DNA of 64,000 bases from DATJPR01 sp963811705 (GCA_963811705.1 CAWESL010000017.1:98799-162798), one strand, 5' to 3'; shown: positions 26,936 to 36,876, counted from the stretch's first letter. Numbers and translations are program-made. The notes: generated from the letters alone by a model not told the origin.

Positions 26936-29515
26936 ATGGGTTACCCTTTTCAGACAATTGAGCCGAAGTGGCAGCGGTATTGGGAAGAGCACGAGACCTT
27001 CCGTGTGAAGAATCACCCCGCGGGCCCCAAAGCGTACATCCTCGATATGTATCCCTATCCGAGCGGTGCGGGTCTGCACGTCGGTCATCCGGAAGGTTAC
27101 ACGGCAACGGACATCCTCTCCCGCTACAAGCGCATGCGGGGATTCTCTGTCCTTCACCCGATGGGATGGGATGCCTTTGGCCTCCCCGCGGAACGCTACG
27201 CGATGCAGACGAATATCCATCCCAGGATCACTACCGAGAAGAACATCGAGACCTTCCGCCGCCAGATCAAGATGCTCGGGCTCAGCTACGATTGGTCACG
27301 CGAAATCAATACGACGGACCCGGACTATTATCGGTGGACGCAGTGGATCTTCCTCAAGATCTATCATTCCTGGTACGATCGTCGGACGGAGAAAGCGCGC
27401 CCGATCGATACTCTCGTCCAGGAGCTCTCGCAGTACGGCACGTCAAAGATCCCCGATTGTCCACCCCTCAGCGCTTCCGATTGGAACGCTTTATCGCGCA
27501 AAGGGAAGCATGACTTCCTCGCGTTGTTCCGGCTCGTCTACGTCGCCGAAGTGCCGGTGAACTGGTGTGCCGCCCTCGGGACGGTCCTTGCGAACGAAGA
27601 GGTGGCGGAGTGGACGGACAAAGGGTACGCGGTCGAACGTCGTCCTATGAGACAATGGATGATGCGCATTACCGCGTACGCCGAACGCCTGCTCAAGGAT
27701 CTTGCGGAGCTGGACTGGCCCGCATCGACGGTCGAACAGCAACGGAACTGGATCGGACGCTCCGAGGGCGCCGAAATTCACTTCCCGATACCATCGACGG
27801 ACCGGCAGTTGACGGTCTTCACGACACGCCCCGATACGATCTTCGGGGCAACCTACATGGTGCTGGCCCCGGAACATCCTGCTGTTGATCTCCTCACCGT
27901 TCCGGACCGACGAAACGCGGTCGACGAATACCGGAGCGAGGCCCGGATGAAGAGCGACCTCGACCGTGGGATCGACGCCGAGAAAACCGGCGTTTTCACG
28001 GGCGGCGCGGTGATCAATCCCGCGACCGGAAAAGAAATCCCTGTCTGGATCGCGGACTATGTGTTGATGGGGTACGGGACGGGTGCGATTATGGCTGTGC
28101 CCGGGCACGACGAGAGGGATTTTGCTTTTGCGAAGAAATTCGGATTGCCGATTGTCCAGGTCGTTTCAGGAGGGAGTGTTGATGACGCGGCGTGGACAGG
28201 CGATGGAACAGGCATCAACTCGGCGAATTCCGATGTATCGTTGAACGGCCTTGCGACGCCGGAAGCAAAAGACCGGATCGTTGCGTGGTTGGGCGATCGG
28301 GGCCTCGGGAAAAGAGCCGTTCAATTCAAATTGCGGGATTGGCTCTTTTCAAGACAGCGGTACTGGGGAGAACCGATTCCGATCATCCATCGCGAAGACG
28401 GAACAATGGAGTCCGTCCCGGAGACTGAGTTGCCGTTGCTTCTGCCCGACCTCAAGAAGTTTCAACCGAGCGGGACCACGGAATCTCCCCTCGCTCTGGC
28501 CACCGATTGGATCAATGTCGTGGACCCACGGACGGGATTGCATGGAAGGCGGGAAACCAACACGATGCCCCAGTGGGCGGGATCGTGCTGGTACTATTTG
28601 CGGTTTCTGGATCCCTCCAACGCGGCCGCCTTCTGCGACCCCGCGGTGGAAAGGGAGTGGATGCCCGTGGACCTGTACATCGGCGGATCCGAACATACCG
28701 TGCTTCACCTGATGTATTCTCGGTTCTGGCACAAGGTCCTGTACGATCTCGGCTTCGTAAGCACGAAGGAGCCATTCCTCAAGCTCCGGCATCAGGGGAT
28801 CATCCTCGGTGAGGATTCCCGAAAGATGTCGAAATCCCGCGGCAATGTGGTGAACCCGGACGAAGTCGTGCGTCAGTACGGCGCCGATGCGATGCGTTTG
28901 TTCGAAATGTTCATGGGGCCCCTCGAAGAAATGAAGCCGTGGAGCACAAGGAATGTTGAAGGAGTCTCCCGGTTTCTCAACAGAGTCTGGCGCCTTTACG
29001 TCGATGATGCCGGGGTTCTGGACGCGCAGGTTCGTGATTGCGCTGTACCGGACGACGTCGAACGCGAGTATCACACCACGGTCAAAAAAGTGGGCGAGGA
29101 TGTCGAGTCGCTCCGCTTTAATACGGCCATCAGTCAGATGATGATCTTCGTCAACACCGTGATGCAGCATCCGGAACGGCCGCGCCAGGTGCTTGAGCCG
29201 TTTGTGAAGATCCTCTCTCCGTTTGCGCCGCACCTCGCCGAAGAGCTCTGGTCAGTGCTGGGTCACGCAACGTCGCTGGCCTATGAACCGTGGCCGTCGT
29301 TCGATCCGGCAAAACTTGTCGCCACGTCGGTGGAAATCGTGGTTCAGGTGAACGGGAAGGTCCGTGGCCGTTTGAACGTTCCGCCGGGAACCGATGAGGG
29401 CGCGCTGGATCGTATTGCGCGCACCGATGACAATGTCAGGAAGCATCTTGACGGGAAGACCGTGGTCAAGGCGATCATCGTGAAAGACAAACTCGTCAAC
29501 CTCGTAGTCCGCTGA
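26936..29515 (+). CDS. leuS: leucyl-tRNA synthetase
   Basis: 859 residues, full length. The HIGH motif is HVGH at residues 48-51, KMSKS at 630-634, and an editing (CP1) domain lies between. It charges tRNA-Leu with leucine in the cytosol. The start MGYPFQ fits the family N-terminus. The next gene begins 4 bp after its stop. Confidence 0.97.
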   Translation: MGYPFQTIEPKWQRYWEEHETFRVKNHPAGPKAYILDMYPYPSGAGLHVGHPEGYTATDILSRYKRMRGFSVLHPMGWDAFGLPAERYAMQTNIHPRITTEKNIETFRRQIKMLGLSYDWSREINTTDPDYYRWTQWIFLKIYHSWYDRRTEKARPIDTLVQELSQYGTSKIPDCPPLSASDWNALSRKGKHDFLALFRLVYVAEVPVNWCAALGTVLANEEVAEWTDKGYAVERRPMRQWMMRITAYAERLLKDLAELDWPASTVEQQRNWIGRSEGAEIHFPIPSTDRQLTVFTTRPDTIFGATYMVLAPEHPAVDLLTVPDRRNAVDEYRSEARMKSDLDRGIDAEKTGVFTGGAVINPATGKEIPVWIADYVLMGYGTGAIMAVPGHDERDFAFAKKFGLPIVQVVSGGSVDDAAWTGDGTGINSANSDVSLNGLATPEAKDRIVAWLGDRGLGKRAVQFKLRDWLFSRQRYWGEPIPIIHREDGTMESVPETELPLLLPDLKKFQPSGTTESPLALATDWINVVDPRTGLHGRRETNTMPQWAGSCWYYLRFLDPSNAAAFCDPAVEREWMPVDLYIGGSEHTVLHLMYSRFWHKVLYDLGFVSTKEPFLKLRHQGIILGEDSRKMSKSRGNVVNPDEVVRQYGADAMRLFEMFMGPLEEMKPWSTRNVEGVSRFLNRVWRLYVDDAGVLDAQVRDCAVPDDVEREYHTTVKKVGEDVESLRFNTAISQMMIFVNTVMQHPERPRQVLEPFVKILSPFAPHLAEELWSVLGHATSLAYEPWPSFDPAKLVATSVEIVVQVNGKVRGRLNVPPGTDEGALDRIARTDDNVRKHLDGKTVVKAIIVKDKLVNLVVR

Positions 29516-29519
29516 CGGC

Positions 29520-30341
29520 ATGGGACGACTCTCGGTAGTTCTCACGACCCTGAACGAAGAGCGCAATATCGACCGCTGCCTGGGGAGCGTACAGTGGGCC
29601 GACGAGATTGTGGTTGTCGACTCGTTCAGCTGGGACAAGACCGTCGAACACGCCCGCCGCTTCACGCAGAAGGTCTATCAGCATGAATACCCGGGCTCGA
29701 GCAGACAGGTTGAGCGCGCGATCCAGTACGCGACGGGGGAGTGGGTCTTCATTATCGACGCCGACGAGGAGATGACGCGGGAACTCGGCGACGAAATCCG
29801 CGCGACGTTGCAGGCGGGGACCGATCTCGCCGGGTTCGAGATTCTCCGGAAGCCGTACGCGTTCGGAAAATGGATCGAGCACGGTGGATGGTATCCGGAC
29901 TATCAGTTTCGTCTTTTCCGGAAAGGTGCGTACCGTGCAGAACATCAGGAAGTTCACGGAGGATTCAGGACGGAAGGCCGTCGCGGGCGGTTGAAGGGTC
30001 TTCTTCTGCACCACACGTATCCCACGATCTACTCGTACGTGGAGAAGATGAATGACTATACCTCGCTTCAGGTTTCGAACAAATTGAATGCGAACCCGGA
30101 TCTTTCCGTTCGCTGGCACAAGATCCTTCTGAGTCCTCTTTCGCATTTTCTCAGGATGTTTCTCTCGAACAAGGGCTACAAGGACGGCATGCATGGGTTC
30201 ATCCTCGCTCTCCTCGACGCCACCTATTCGATGTTGCTGTACGCCAAGATCTGGGAGTACCGGGAGCGGTCGAAGGAAGGGAAAGCCGGGATTCCCCCAA
30301 TTACCAACGTGCAACTGAATGCGCTGAAGCACAAACAATGA
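29520..30341 (+). CDS. GT2 glycosyltransferase (WaaE/KdtX-like LPS core)
   Basis: 273 residues. N-terminal TTLNEERNIDRCL and the D-x-D-type IIDADEE near residue 78 mark a GT-A fold family 2 enzyme. The C-terminal half resembles LPS core beta-1,4-glucosyltransferases (WaaE group). It overlaps the exporter gene by 4 bp and has a diverged paralogue at 33395-34150, both framing an LPS export cluster. Confidence 0.83.
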   Translation: MGRLSVVLTTLNEERNIDRCLGSVQWADEIVVVDSFSWDKTVEHARRFTQKVYQHEYPGSSRQVERAIQYATGEWVFIIDADEEMTRELGDEIRATLQAGTDLAGFEILRKPYAFGKWIEHGGWYPDYQFRLFRKGAYRAEHQEVHGGFRTEGRRGRLKGLLLHHTYPTIYSYVEKMNDYTSLQVSNKLNANPDLSVRWHKILLSPLSHFLRMFLSNKGYKDGMHGFILALLDATYSMLLYAKIWEYRERSKEGKAGIPPITNVQLNALKHKQ

Positions 30342-32176
30342 GCCTTGCCCGCAGGATTCTCTTCTACGTCAAGCCCTACCGAGGAATGCTTGTGCTCTCG
30401 GTGATCTCCTCGGTGTTTTTTTCGATCTTCAGCGGGCTTTCCATCTATTTGACGATTCCGCTTCTTGAAACACTCTTCCAGGGACCGGAAAGTGCGGTCG
30501 GGGTGGCAAGTGCGGTCCCTTCCATCCTCCCGGGATGGTTGGTGACCCTGAAAGTGACGCTTGCCGGCTGGTTTCAGACAATCATGTTCACCGGCGATCC
30601 TTCCTCATCGCTCCGGAACATTTGCGTCGTCATGGTGCTGGCCTTCCTAATGAAGAATCTCGCCGCATACTTCCAATCCAACCTTATGGTGGCTGTCGAG
30701 CAGGGGTTGGTGAAAGATCTCCGCAACGATCTCTATAAGCATATTCACGAGCTCCCGCTCAGCTATTTTTCCAACGAGCGGACGGGCAATCTGATTTCAC
30801 GCGTGATGAATGACGTCCCGATCATCAATTCCGGGATCTCTGCGACTTTTCATACCCTCGTGATGCAGCCGTTGCTCATCCTCGTGTATCTGACGATCGC
30901 CGTGATGCTGAGCTGGAAACTCACGCTGCTCGCGTTCATCGTGTTTCCCGTCGCGCTCCTCGTGATCTCCTCGGTCGGACGAAGGGTGCACAGGGAGAGC
31001 GGACTCATTCAACAGAAGCTCGCGGATCTCACCTCCATCCTCCAGGAAACGATCTCCGGGGTAAAAGTGGTGAAGGCGTTCGGAATGGAAAACTTCGAGA
31101 ACCGGAAGTTCGCCGGCGAAGGACTCCGTCTTCTCCGGACCGTGATGGGCGTGACGAAAATCCGCAATCTCGCGTCGCCGACAACGGAATTTCTCAGTGC
31201 CGCGGCCGGGGGCGTCATCGTGTGGTACGGAGGGATGCAGGTGCTTTCGCAAGGGGCGATGAAGGGGAGCGAGTTCCTCGGTTTCTTGTTCGCGATTTTT
31301 CAGCTCATGCCTCCGATCAAGGAACTCAGCAATATCAACAACCGATTCCAGGAAGCCACCGCGGCGGGAAAACGCGTCTTCGAAATTCTCGATACGGAAC
31401 CGAACATCAAGAATGCTCCCAACGCCGTCGCGGTCGGGGAATTCTCACAGGCGATCGAATTCCACAACGTCAGTTTTCAGTACGGCGACGGCGATCCGGT
31501 GCTCGAACACATCAACCTGACAATCCGGAAGGGCGAAGTGGTCGCGGTCGTCGGCCCGAGCGGCGCGGGGAAATCCACGCTCGTCGATCTCGTGCCGCGG
31601 TTTTACGACCCGACGGGCGGAAGCATTACCCTGGACGGCGTGGACCTTCGATCCATCGAGATTCGTTCTCTGCGGGACAAAATCGGCATTGTCACGCAGG
31701 AGACGATCCTGTTCAACGACAGTGTCCGGAACAACATTGCGTACGGGCTTGACGAATGTCCGATCGAAACCATCATCGCCGCCGCACGGGCGGCGAATGC
31801 GCACGCGTTCATTTCCGAAATGCCCAACGGGTATGAATCGCTGATCGGGGAACGGGGCGTCAAGATCTCCGGCGGGGAGCGCCAGCGCCTGGCACTTGCC
31901 CGGGCCATCCTGAAGAATCCACCGCTCCTGATCCTCGATGAAGCGACATCATCGCTGGACACCGAGTCGGAAATTCTCGTGCAGGAGGCGATCGAGCATC
32001 TCATGGCGGGGCGCACCTCCATTGTCATCGCGCACAGGCTTTCGACGGTCCAGCATGCGGACAGAATCGTGGTGGTGGAAAACGGGAAGATCGTCGAAAC
32101 CGGAAAACACGCCGATTTGCTTGAACACGAAAGCGGTCTGTATCGGAAACTCTATGACCTTCAGTTCCGTCTCTGA
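30338..32176 (+). CDS. msbA: MsbA-like lipid A/LPS flippase (ABC exporter)
   Basis: 612 residues: a six-helix membrane domain (about 1-330) with HELPLSYFSNERTG, and an ATPase domain with Walker A GPSGAGKST, signature ISGGERQR and Walker B LLILDEAT. As a homodimer it would flip lipid A-core across the inner membrane. Its place between LPS glycosyltransferases and an O-antigen ligase supports the MsbA role. It overlaps the ligase start by 23 bp. Confidence 0.87.
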   Translation: MSLARRILFYVKPYRGMLVLSVISSVFFSIFSGLSIYLTIPLLETLFQGPESAVGVASAVPSILPGWLVTLKVTLAGWFQTIMFTGDPSSSLRNICVVMVLAFLMKNLAAYFQSNLMVAVEQGLVKDLRNDLYKHIHELPLSYFSNERTGNLISRVMNDVPIINSGISATFHTLVMQPLLILVYLTIAVMLSWKLTLLAFIVFPVALLVISSVGRRVHRESGLIQQKLADLTSILQETISGVKVVKAFGMENFENRKFAGEGLRLLRTVMGVTKIRNLASPTTEFLSAAAGGVIVWYGGMQVLSQGAMKGSEFLGFLFAIFQLMPPIKELSNINNRFQEATAAGKRVFEILDTEPNIKNAPNAVAVGEFSQAIEFHNVSFQYGDGDPVLEHINLTIRKGEVVAVVGPSGAGKSTLVDLVPRFYDPTGGSITLDGVDLRSIEIRSLRDKIGIVTQETILFNDSVRNNIAYGLDECPIETIIAAARAANAHAFISEMPNGYESLIGERGVKISGGERQRLALARAILKNPPLLILDEATSSLDTESEILVQEAIEHLMAGRTSIVIAHRLSTVQHADRIVVVENGKIVETGKHADLLEHESGLYRKLYDLQFRL

Positions 32177-33392
32177 GCCGGTGGACAGCCATACCGGCGC
32201 CCCGGTCTTTCGTTCCCCCGCATCCCTGACGCTCTTCCGGGTGATGCTCGGGGCCTTCTATTGTTTTCTGGTTTCAGAATTCTTTTCGATTGCGGTGAAC
32301 TCGATCGCCCTTGGCGTGATGGCCATCTGCTGGCTGCTGATCACGGTGGTGGAGCGACGCGTATTTGTTCGCCGGACGCCGTTTGACTGGTTGTTCCTCG
32401 CCTATCTGGTGGTTCAAGTCCTCGCAACCATCTTCTCGCAGGATGTTGCCCAGTCGATACTATTTTCGAAACGCCTTCTCCTGATCGGGATCGTCTATTT
32501 CATTGCGACGTGGATCTCCACGGAGACCCTTGCCAGGAGAACGGTTGTTGTCCTTCTCGGTGCGGCGGTCGTTGTCGCGCTGGTTGGGCTGGCGAAGCTC
32601 CTTCTTTCGCGGCCCGGAGAAATCGTGAGACTCGGTATCTTCCAATTCTATATGACGACGTCCGAGCTCATGATGATCGCGTTTCTCCTGATCCTTCCTT
32701 TCGCGGTGATTCCCCGGGTGCCCGCGAAAATTCGCCTGATCGCCGCCATTGCGCTGGTCCCGGTCCTGGTTGCACTGTACGCGACCGTGACGCGGGGGCC
32801 GTTCGTCGCCGCCGTCATCGGCGCATTGCTCATCACCCTCATCGCCAACCGCAAGTTTTTGGTCGTCCTCGTCGCAGGGATCGTGCTGATGCTGGTTTTC
32901 GCGTCGCCGTATGTCATGGGGCGTCTCGAAAGCATTACGAACATCCATCACCACGACAACATGACCCGGCTCATGCTCTGGCGCATCGGCTTGGAGAGCT
33001 TCAGAGAACATCCGATCCTCGGAGTCGGCGATATCGACCTCGGCCAACTCATCGGTCAGCATATGCGGCCCGACGACCCCATTGAGCGTCTCGGGCACAT
33101 GCACAACATTATCATGCAGTTTCTGGTGACGCACGGCGCGCTCGGGCTGACCGTCATTCTCCTGCTCTTTACGTCGATCGTTATTGCGGAGAGTCGCATC
33201 TTCCGCCGCGTTCAATCCCATTGGTTTGCCGCGGCGGTCACGCTGGGCTCCATTGCCGTCTTCGCAGGGTTTCAGATTGCCGGACTGACCGACTGGACGT
33301 TCGGCGACCAGGAGGTGGTCATTCTTTTCTGGATCAGCGTCGGGTTGGCCCTGTCGACCAACAGATTTGTTCCCGAAGAACCAGGCCTCTGA
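32154..33392 (+). CDS. O-antigen ligase / Wzy_C family membrane protein
   Basis: 412 residues from ATG at 32154, which lies inside the exporter's last codons; the frame further upstream is only a shadow of that gene. About 10-12 membrane segments, with a large loop containing RxG- and H-rich stretches near residue 290 (GHMHN) as in WaaL/Wzy_C proteins. It probably attaches O-antigen or another glycan to lipid A-core on the periplasmic side. Confidence 0.8.
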   Translation: MTFSSVSEPVDSHTGAPVFRSPASLTLFRVMLGAFYCFLVSEFFSIAVNSIALGVMAICWLLITVVERRVFVRRTPFDWLFLAYLVVQVLATIFSQDVAQSILFSKRLLLIGIVYFIATWISTETLARRTVVVLLGAAVVVALVGLAKLLLSRPGEIVRLGIFQFYMTTSELMMIAFLLILPFAVIPRVPAKIRLIAAIALVPVLVALYATVTRGPFVAAVIGALLITLIANRKFLVVLVAGIVLMLVFASPYVMGRLESITNIHHHDNMTRLMLWRIGLESFREHPILGVGDIDLGQLIGQHMRPDDPIERLGHMHNIIMQFLVTHGALGLTVILLLFTSIVIAESRIFRRVQSHWFAAAVTLGSIAVFAGFQIAGLTDWTFGDQEVVILFWISVGLALSTNRFVPEEPGL

Positions 33393-33394
33393 CC

Positions 33395-34150
33395 ATGGCG
33401 ACCCTCACGGTGGTGACGCTGACACTGAACGAAGAACGCAACATCGCCGAGTGCCTTGAAAGCGTTCGATGGGCGGATCAGATCATCGTCGTGGATTCCG
33501 GGAGCGCGGATCAGACGGTCGCGCTCGCCCGCCGCTATACGAACGACATCATCAGTATCGAGTGGAAGGGATATGGCCAGGCGCGAAACGCGGCGCTCGA
33601 TCAGGCCCGCGGCGATTGGATTCTCTGGCTCGATGCGGACGAACGTGTTCCCGGTGAGCTCGCGGAAGAAATTCGGAAGACCATCCGCGACGACCCGCCC
33701 TCGGTTGCGGGATACGATGTTGCCCGGAGAGCGTATTTCCTTGGCAAGTGGATCCGCCATTGCGGCTGGTATCCGGGACGCATTGTCCGATTGTTCCGTC
33801 GCGGGAGTGCCCGGTTCAGCGAAACCAGAGTCCACGAACAGTTGACGCTGCAAGGTTCCCTGGGGCATCTCCGGAATGATCTTACGCACTTCACCGACGG
33901 CGATCTGGATCACTACTTTAAGAAGTTCAACGCGTACACGAGCCTGGCAGCAGACGATCTTCGGGCCGCGGGCCGTTCGGCCCGCCTTGCAGACCTGATT
34001 GTCAGGCCGCCCTTCATGTTCTTCAAAATGTATGTTCTCCGTCTGGGGTTTCTTGACGGTATCCATGGTCTGATTCTTTGTGTCGTCTCTTCGACCTATG
34101 TGTTTGTGAAATATGCAAAACTATGGGATCTGGCACGTTCATCCCGCTGA
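33395..34150 (+). CDS. GT2 glycosyltransferase, paralogue of the 29520-30341 enzyme
   Basis: 251 residues from ATG at 33395, 2 bp after the ligase stop. TLTLNEERNIAECL and LWLDADERVP give the same GT-A family 2 pattern as the first copy; the C-terminus has the hydrophobic patch of WaaE-like enzymes. The two paralogues bracket MsbA and the ligase, suggesting successive sugar additions to the core. Confidence 0.84.
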   Translation: MATLTVVTLTLNEERNIAECLESVRWADQIIVVDSGSADQTVALARRYTNDIISIEWKGYGQARNAALDQARGDWILWLDADERVPGELAEEIRKTIRDDPPSVAGYDVARRAYFLGKWIRHCGWYPGRIVRLFRRGSARFSETRVHEQLTLQGSLGHLRNDLTHFTDGDLDHYFKKFNAYTSLAADDLRAAGRSARLADLIVRPPFMFFKMYVLRLGFLDGIHGLILCVVSSTYVFVKYAKLWDLARSSR

Positions 34151-34163
34151 AAGGGCCAACGGC

Positions 34164-34478
34164 ATGGAACACACCGAAAAGCAACGATTTCTTTTCATGC
34201 AACTCGTCTTTTCCCTCCACTCCGCAACGATGCAACAATTGGGGAAGGTGAAGAACCCCCTCTCGGATACGATCGAACGCGACTTGCAGGGTGCCCAGGG
34301 GTCAATCGACATGCTGGAGATGATCCGGGACAAGACCAAGGGGAATCTCTCCAGTGATGAAGAGAAATTTCTGACGCAGATCCTGCACGAGCTTCGGCTC
34401 AACTATGTGGATGAAGCTGCGAAGCCGGAGCCACCGCCGTCTCACGACAACGCCCCAAGCGGCGATACGCAATCATGA
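34164..34478 (+). CDS. DUF1844 family protein
   Basis: 104 residues. Segments QLVFSLHSATMQQLGK, IDMLEMIRDKTKGNL and a C-terminal LRLNYVDEA match DUF1844, a small helical family of unknown function common in Bacteroidota and Deltaproteobacteria. ATG at 34164 follows GAAAGG; an ATG at 34113 would lie inside the glycosyltransferase gene. It overlaps nadK by 4 bp. Confidence 0.85.
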   Translation: MEHTEKQRFLFMQLVFSLHSATMQQLGKVKNPLSDTIERDLQGAQGSIDMLEMIRDKTKGNLSSDEEKFLTQILHELRLNYVDEAAKPEPPPSHDNAPSGDTQS

Positions 34479-35353
34479 AGCTCGCCATCAGCGGGAATAT
34501 CTCCAAACCCGGACTTCGCAAGGCCGTCGGGACATTTGCCCGTGCGTTGGACGCAATGGGCATTGCCTACGTCATTGACCGGCGCATCGCTGACCTCCTC
34601 GCCGTCGTCGACGAGATCGTTCCCGAAAGTCATGTCTGCGAGTCCGCCGTCACTTTTGTCGGGGCAGACATTCTTGTCGCATTTGGCGGAGATGGAACGA
34701 TTCTGGCGGCGGCGAGAGAAGTTGGGGAGCGCGGGACGCCGATTCTGGGGGTCAACCTCGGGAAGCTGGGATTTCTTGCAGAAGTGACACCGGAGGAGTT
34801 GCCGACAGCAATTCGCGATCTGGTGGCCGGACGCTACCGGGTCGAGGAGCGTCTGGTGCTTCAAGCGACGTCCCCTTCAACCCCTGGGAGGACATTCAAC
34901 GCGGTCAACGACATCGTGGTGGATAAATCACGATCGTCACGCGTGATCGATGTCGAAACGCATATTGACGGCGATTACGCCGTCACATATCGGGGAGACG
35001 GTCTCATCATCTCCACCCCGACCGGTTCCACGGCCTATGCGCTTTCGAACGGCGGCCCGATCGTAACGCCCGGAAGTCGCGTCTTCGGAATAACCCCGAT
35101 CTCTCCGCATACTCTGAGCGCCCGTCCGCTGGTCGTTCCTGAGACCAGCCTGGTAAAGGTGATCGTCCAATCCGCAAGCGATGAAGTGCTGATTTCCGTC
35201 GACGGACAAACCCAGGTCCCCCTGCGGCCTCCCATCGAACTGAATGTCAGGAAAGCCGCTTTCCCCGTCCGGCTCGTCAAACGTCCTGACAAATCGTACT
35301 TTGATGTGCTCCGGGCGAAGCTCCATTGGGGACGAAATCCAAGAAGCCGATAA
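34475..35353 (+). CDS. nadK: NAD kinase
   Basis: 292 residues with GGDGT near residue 71 (nucleotide and catalytic Asp), TPTGSTAY in the second domain, and a C-terminal beta-sandwich. It makes NADP from NAD using ATP in the cytosol. It ends the operon beginning with leuS or the glycosyltransferase; no clear terminator follows. Confidence 0.96.
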   Translation: MKLAISGNISKPGLRKAVGTFARALDAMGIAYVIDRRIADLLAVVDEIVPESHVCESAVTFVGADILVAFGGDGTILAAAREVGERGTPILGVNLGKLGFLAEVTPEELPTAIRDLVAGRYRVEERLVLQATSPSTPGRTFNAVNDIVVDKSRSSRVIDVETHIDGDYAVTYRGDGLIISTPTGSTAYALSNGGPIVTPGSRVFGITPISPHTLSARPLVVPETSLVKVIVQSASDEVLISVDGQTQVPLRPPIELNVRKAAFPVRLVKRPDKSYFDVLRAKLHWGRNPRSR

Positions 35354-35553
35354 TCGGCGAGAGAGCAGAGAGAAAGGGGGATGGGGAGATCGGGAGAGGG
35401 GGAGACTCGGGGAGTGTAAGACCATGAGACTGCGAGAGAAAAGCGAACCGCTTTCTTCCGACGCCCCCCTTTATACTGCTGGCAGATCTCTGCGTGAGCC
35501 CGGCGCGATTCGCAATAATCAATTTCTGTCCCCTAACCCCTGAAGCTTGAGCC
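35354..35553. repeat. purine-rich low-complexity intergenic stretch
   Basis: About 35354-35420 is dominated by runs such as GGGAGAGGGGGAGACT, with irregular repeats of GAGAG and GGGGAGA. The rest of the gap up to the minus-strand lipoprotein shows no gene or clear terminator. Confidence 0.4.
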
Positions 35554-35961
35554 CTAGTTGTTCTTCGCGCCTTCCACGATCCACGCTCTGATGCCGTTGA
35601 TCTGATTATCGTTGAGTTGATTTGTCGTCGGCGGCATGCGTTGGCCGACACTTCCCTGGATGCGAAGGACGAGATTGCTCTGATCGGGTTTGCCGGCGAC
35701 GACAATACCGGGGAGCTGGAACATCAGGTTCGCGTAGCTCGTGAGGTGCAAGACGCTTTCCGTACTCCCGTCGTCGTGACAACCCACGAGGGAACACGCC
35801 TGGTTGAACAGCGGCTGAACTTGCCGCGAATAACTGATATTGTTCGGCGGGAAAAAGATATTCGACGGGCTCTGGCCGTTTGCGAGACCCGGATTCACGT
35901 CTTTGCACCCACCGGCGAGAAGGACCAATAGCCCGCCGCACACAATCTTCGTCGTCTTCAC
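35554..35961 (-). CDS. cytochrome c-like lipoprotein with CX4CH motif
   Basis: 135 residues from a GTG start overlapping the DUF4013 stop by 4 bp (GTGA). A lipobox LLAGGC places lipidated C19. C56, C61 and H62 form CSLVGCH, a CX4CH heme site instead of CX2CH, and RMPP (M109) supplies the usual distal Met pattern. The GKPDQSNLVLR segment resembles planctomycete-type cytochrome domains. It would be an outer- or inner-membrane-anchored mono-heme protein. Confidence 0.7.
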   Translation of the reverse strand: MKTTKIVCGGLLVLLAGGCKDVNPGLANGQSPSNIFFPPNNISYSRQVQPLFNQACSLVGCHDDGSTESVLHLTSYANLMFQLPGIVVAGKPDQSNLVLRIQGSVGQRMPPTTNQLNDNQINGIRAWIVEGAKNN

Positions 35962-36632
35962 ACCAGCACCTCTCCACCCTTCTTCTGATAATCACAATAC
36001 AGCAATCCGTAGAGATACGCGGAAACAAGGTAGACGTAAAACAATGTAAACAAGACCCCGACGACCACTCCGATAATCCCGATCGCTCCAAGAGAGTGAA
36101 TTCCGACTGCCAGCAGAGCCACCACGACGGTGCTTTCCCAGTTCAATTTGAAGGCGCGAAGGATCGCTCTCAGATCGAGGGCTTCCGAAATCTTCCCGTG
36201 CGCTGCGAATCGAAAGGCGATAATAGGGGAAAGCAACGAGAGGAGCACGCCGTACGGTGCAGCCAGGAGGGCAAATGCGAAAAGGTAGATCGAAGCGACC
36301 ACTGCTGTCGCGGCCGAGGTCTCATTCAACGCTGCGAGCGCTATAAGGACGACCAGGGGCAGAGATAGAAGAACGACAGGCAGAAGATAAAGGACCCAGA
36401 CCACGAAATATTTCACGCCCATGATAAATTTCACACCCAGATCGGTCCAGGCCGGAAGGGGGTACTGTTCCTTACGCATGACCCGTTGCGTCAGCTCGAC
36501 GAAGTATCCCGCCAGGACAAAGAATCCTAATCCTGTAACACAGAGGAGAACGACGAGAGCTCCGATCACGAATTTCACGCCCCAATCGGGGTCCTTGAAC
36601 GGAGCGCTGAATGCCGTACCGATGTCATTCAT
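35958..36632 (-). CDS. DUF4013 family membrane protein
   Basis: 224 residues with about six hydrophobic segments and the family's opening pattern (FKDPDWGVKFVIGAL). Function is unknown. ATG follows a good GGAGG site. It is upstream of the cytochrome-like lipoprotein and overlaps it by 4 bp, so they are one operon. Confidence 0.82.
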   Translation of the reverse strand: MNDIGTAFSAPFKDPDWGVKFVIGALVVLLCVTGLGFFVLAGYFVELTQRVMRKEQYPLPAWTDLGVKFIMGVKYFVVWVLYLLPVVLLSLPLVVLIALAALNETSAATAVVASIYLFAFALLAAPYGVLLSLLSPIIAFRFAAHGKISEALDLRAILRAFKLNWESTVVVALLAVGIHSLGAIGIIGVVVGVLFTLFYVYLVSAYLYGLLYCDYQKKGGEVLV

Positions 36633-36734
36633 GGTAGAACCTCCGAGACGTTTTACACCTTAGAGGTACGAATCACTTCAACCGATGGTGGTATCAAGAA
36701 GGACGATATGGGCGACTGGCAGGTGTAGGCTTGT

Positions 36735-36802
36735 CGAATTAAGAACGAAGAATTCAGAATTCTTAATTCGGCCCTCTCTTCGGTCGAGCCGAAGAGAGGG
36801 CC
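36735..36802 (-). terminator. two adjoining palindromes after tRNA-Ala, possible terminator
   Basis: GGCCCTCTCTTCGG (36770-36783) and CCGAAGAGAGGGCC (36789-36802) form a perfect 14-bp stem with loop TCGAG. It abuts CGAATTAAGAA (36735-36745) paired with TTCTTAATTCG (36760-36770). Read from the tRNA, the GC stem comes 1 bp after the tRNA end. There is no good U-run, so the termination role is inferred. Confidence 0.5.
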
Positions 36803-36803
36803 G

Positions 36804-36876
36804 TGGAGCTGAGGGGGATCGAACCCCTGACCTCGTGAATGCCATTCACGCGCTCTCCCAACTGAGCTACAGCCCC
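36804..36876 (-). tRNA. tRNA-Ala(GGC)
   Basis: Acceptor GGGGCTG pairs with CAGCTCC (one G-U), D-arm GCTC/GAGC, anticodon loop ATGGCAT (anticodon GGC), T-arm around GGTTCGATCCC. CCA is not encoded. Confidence 0.95.
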
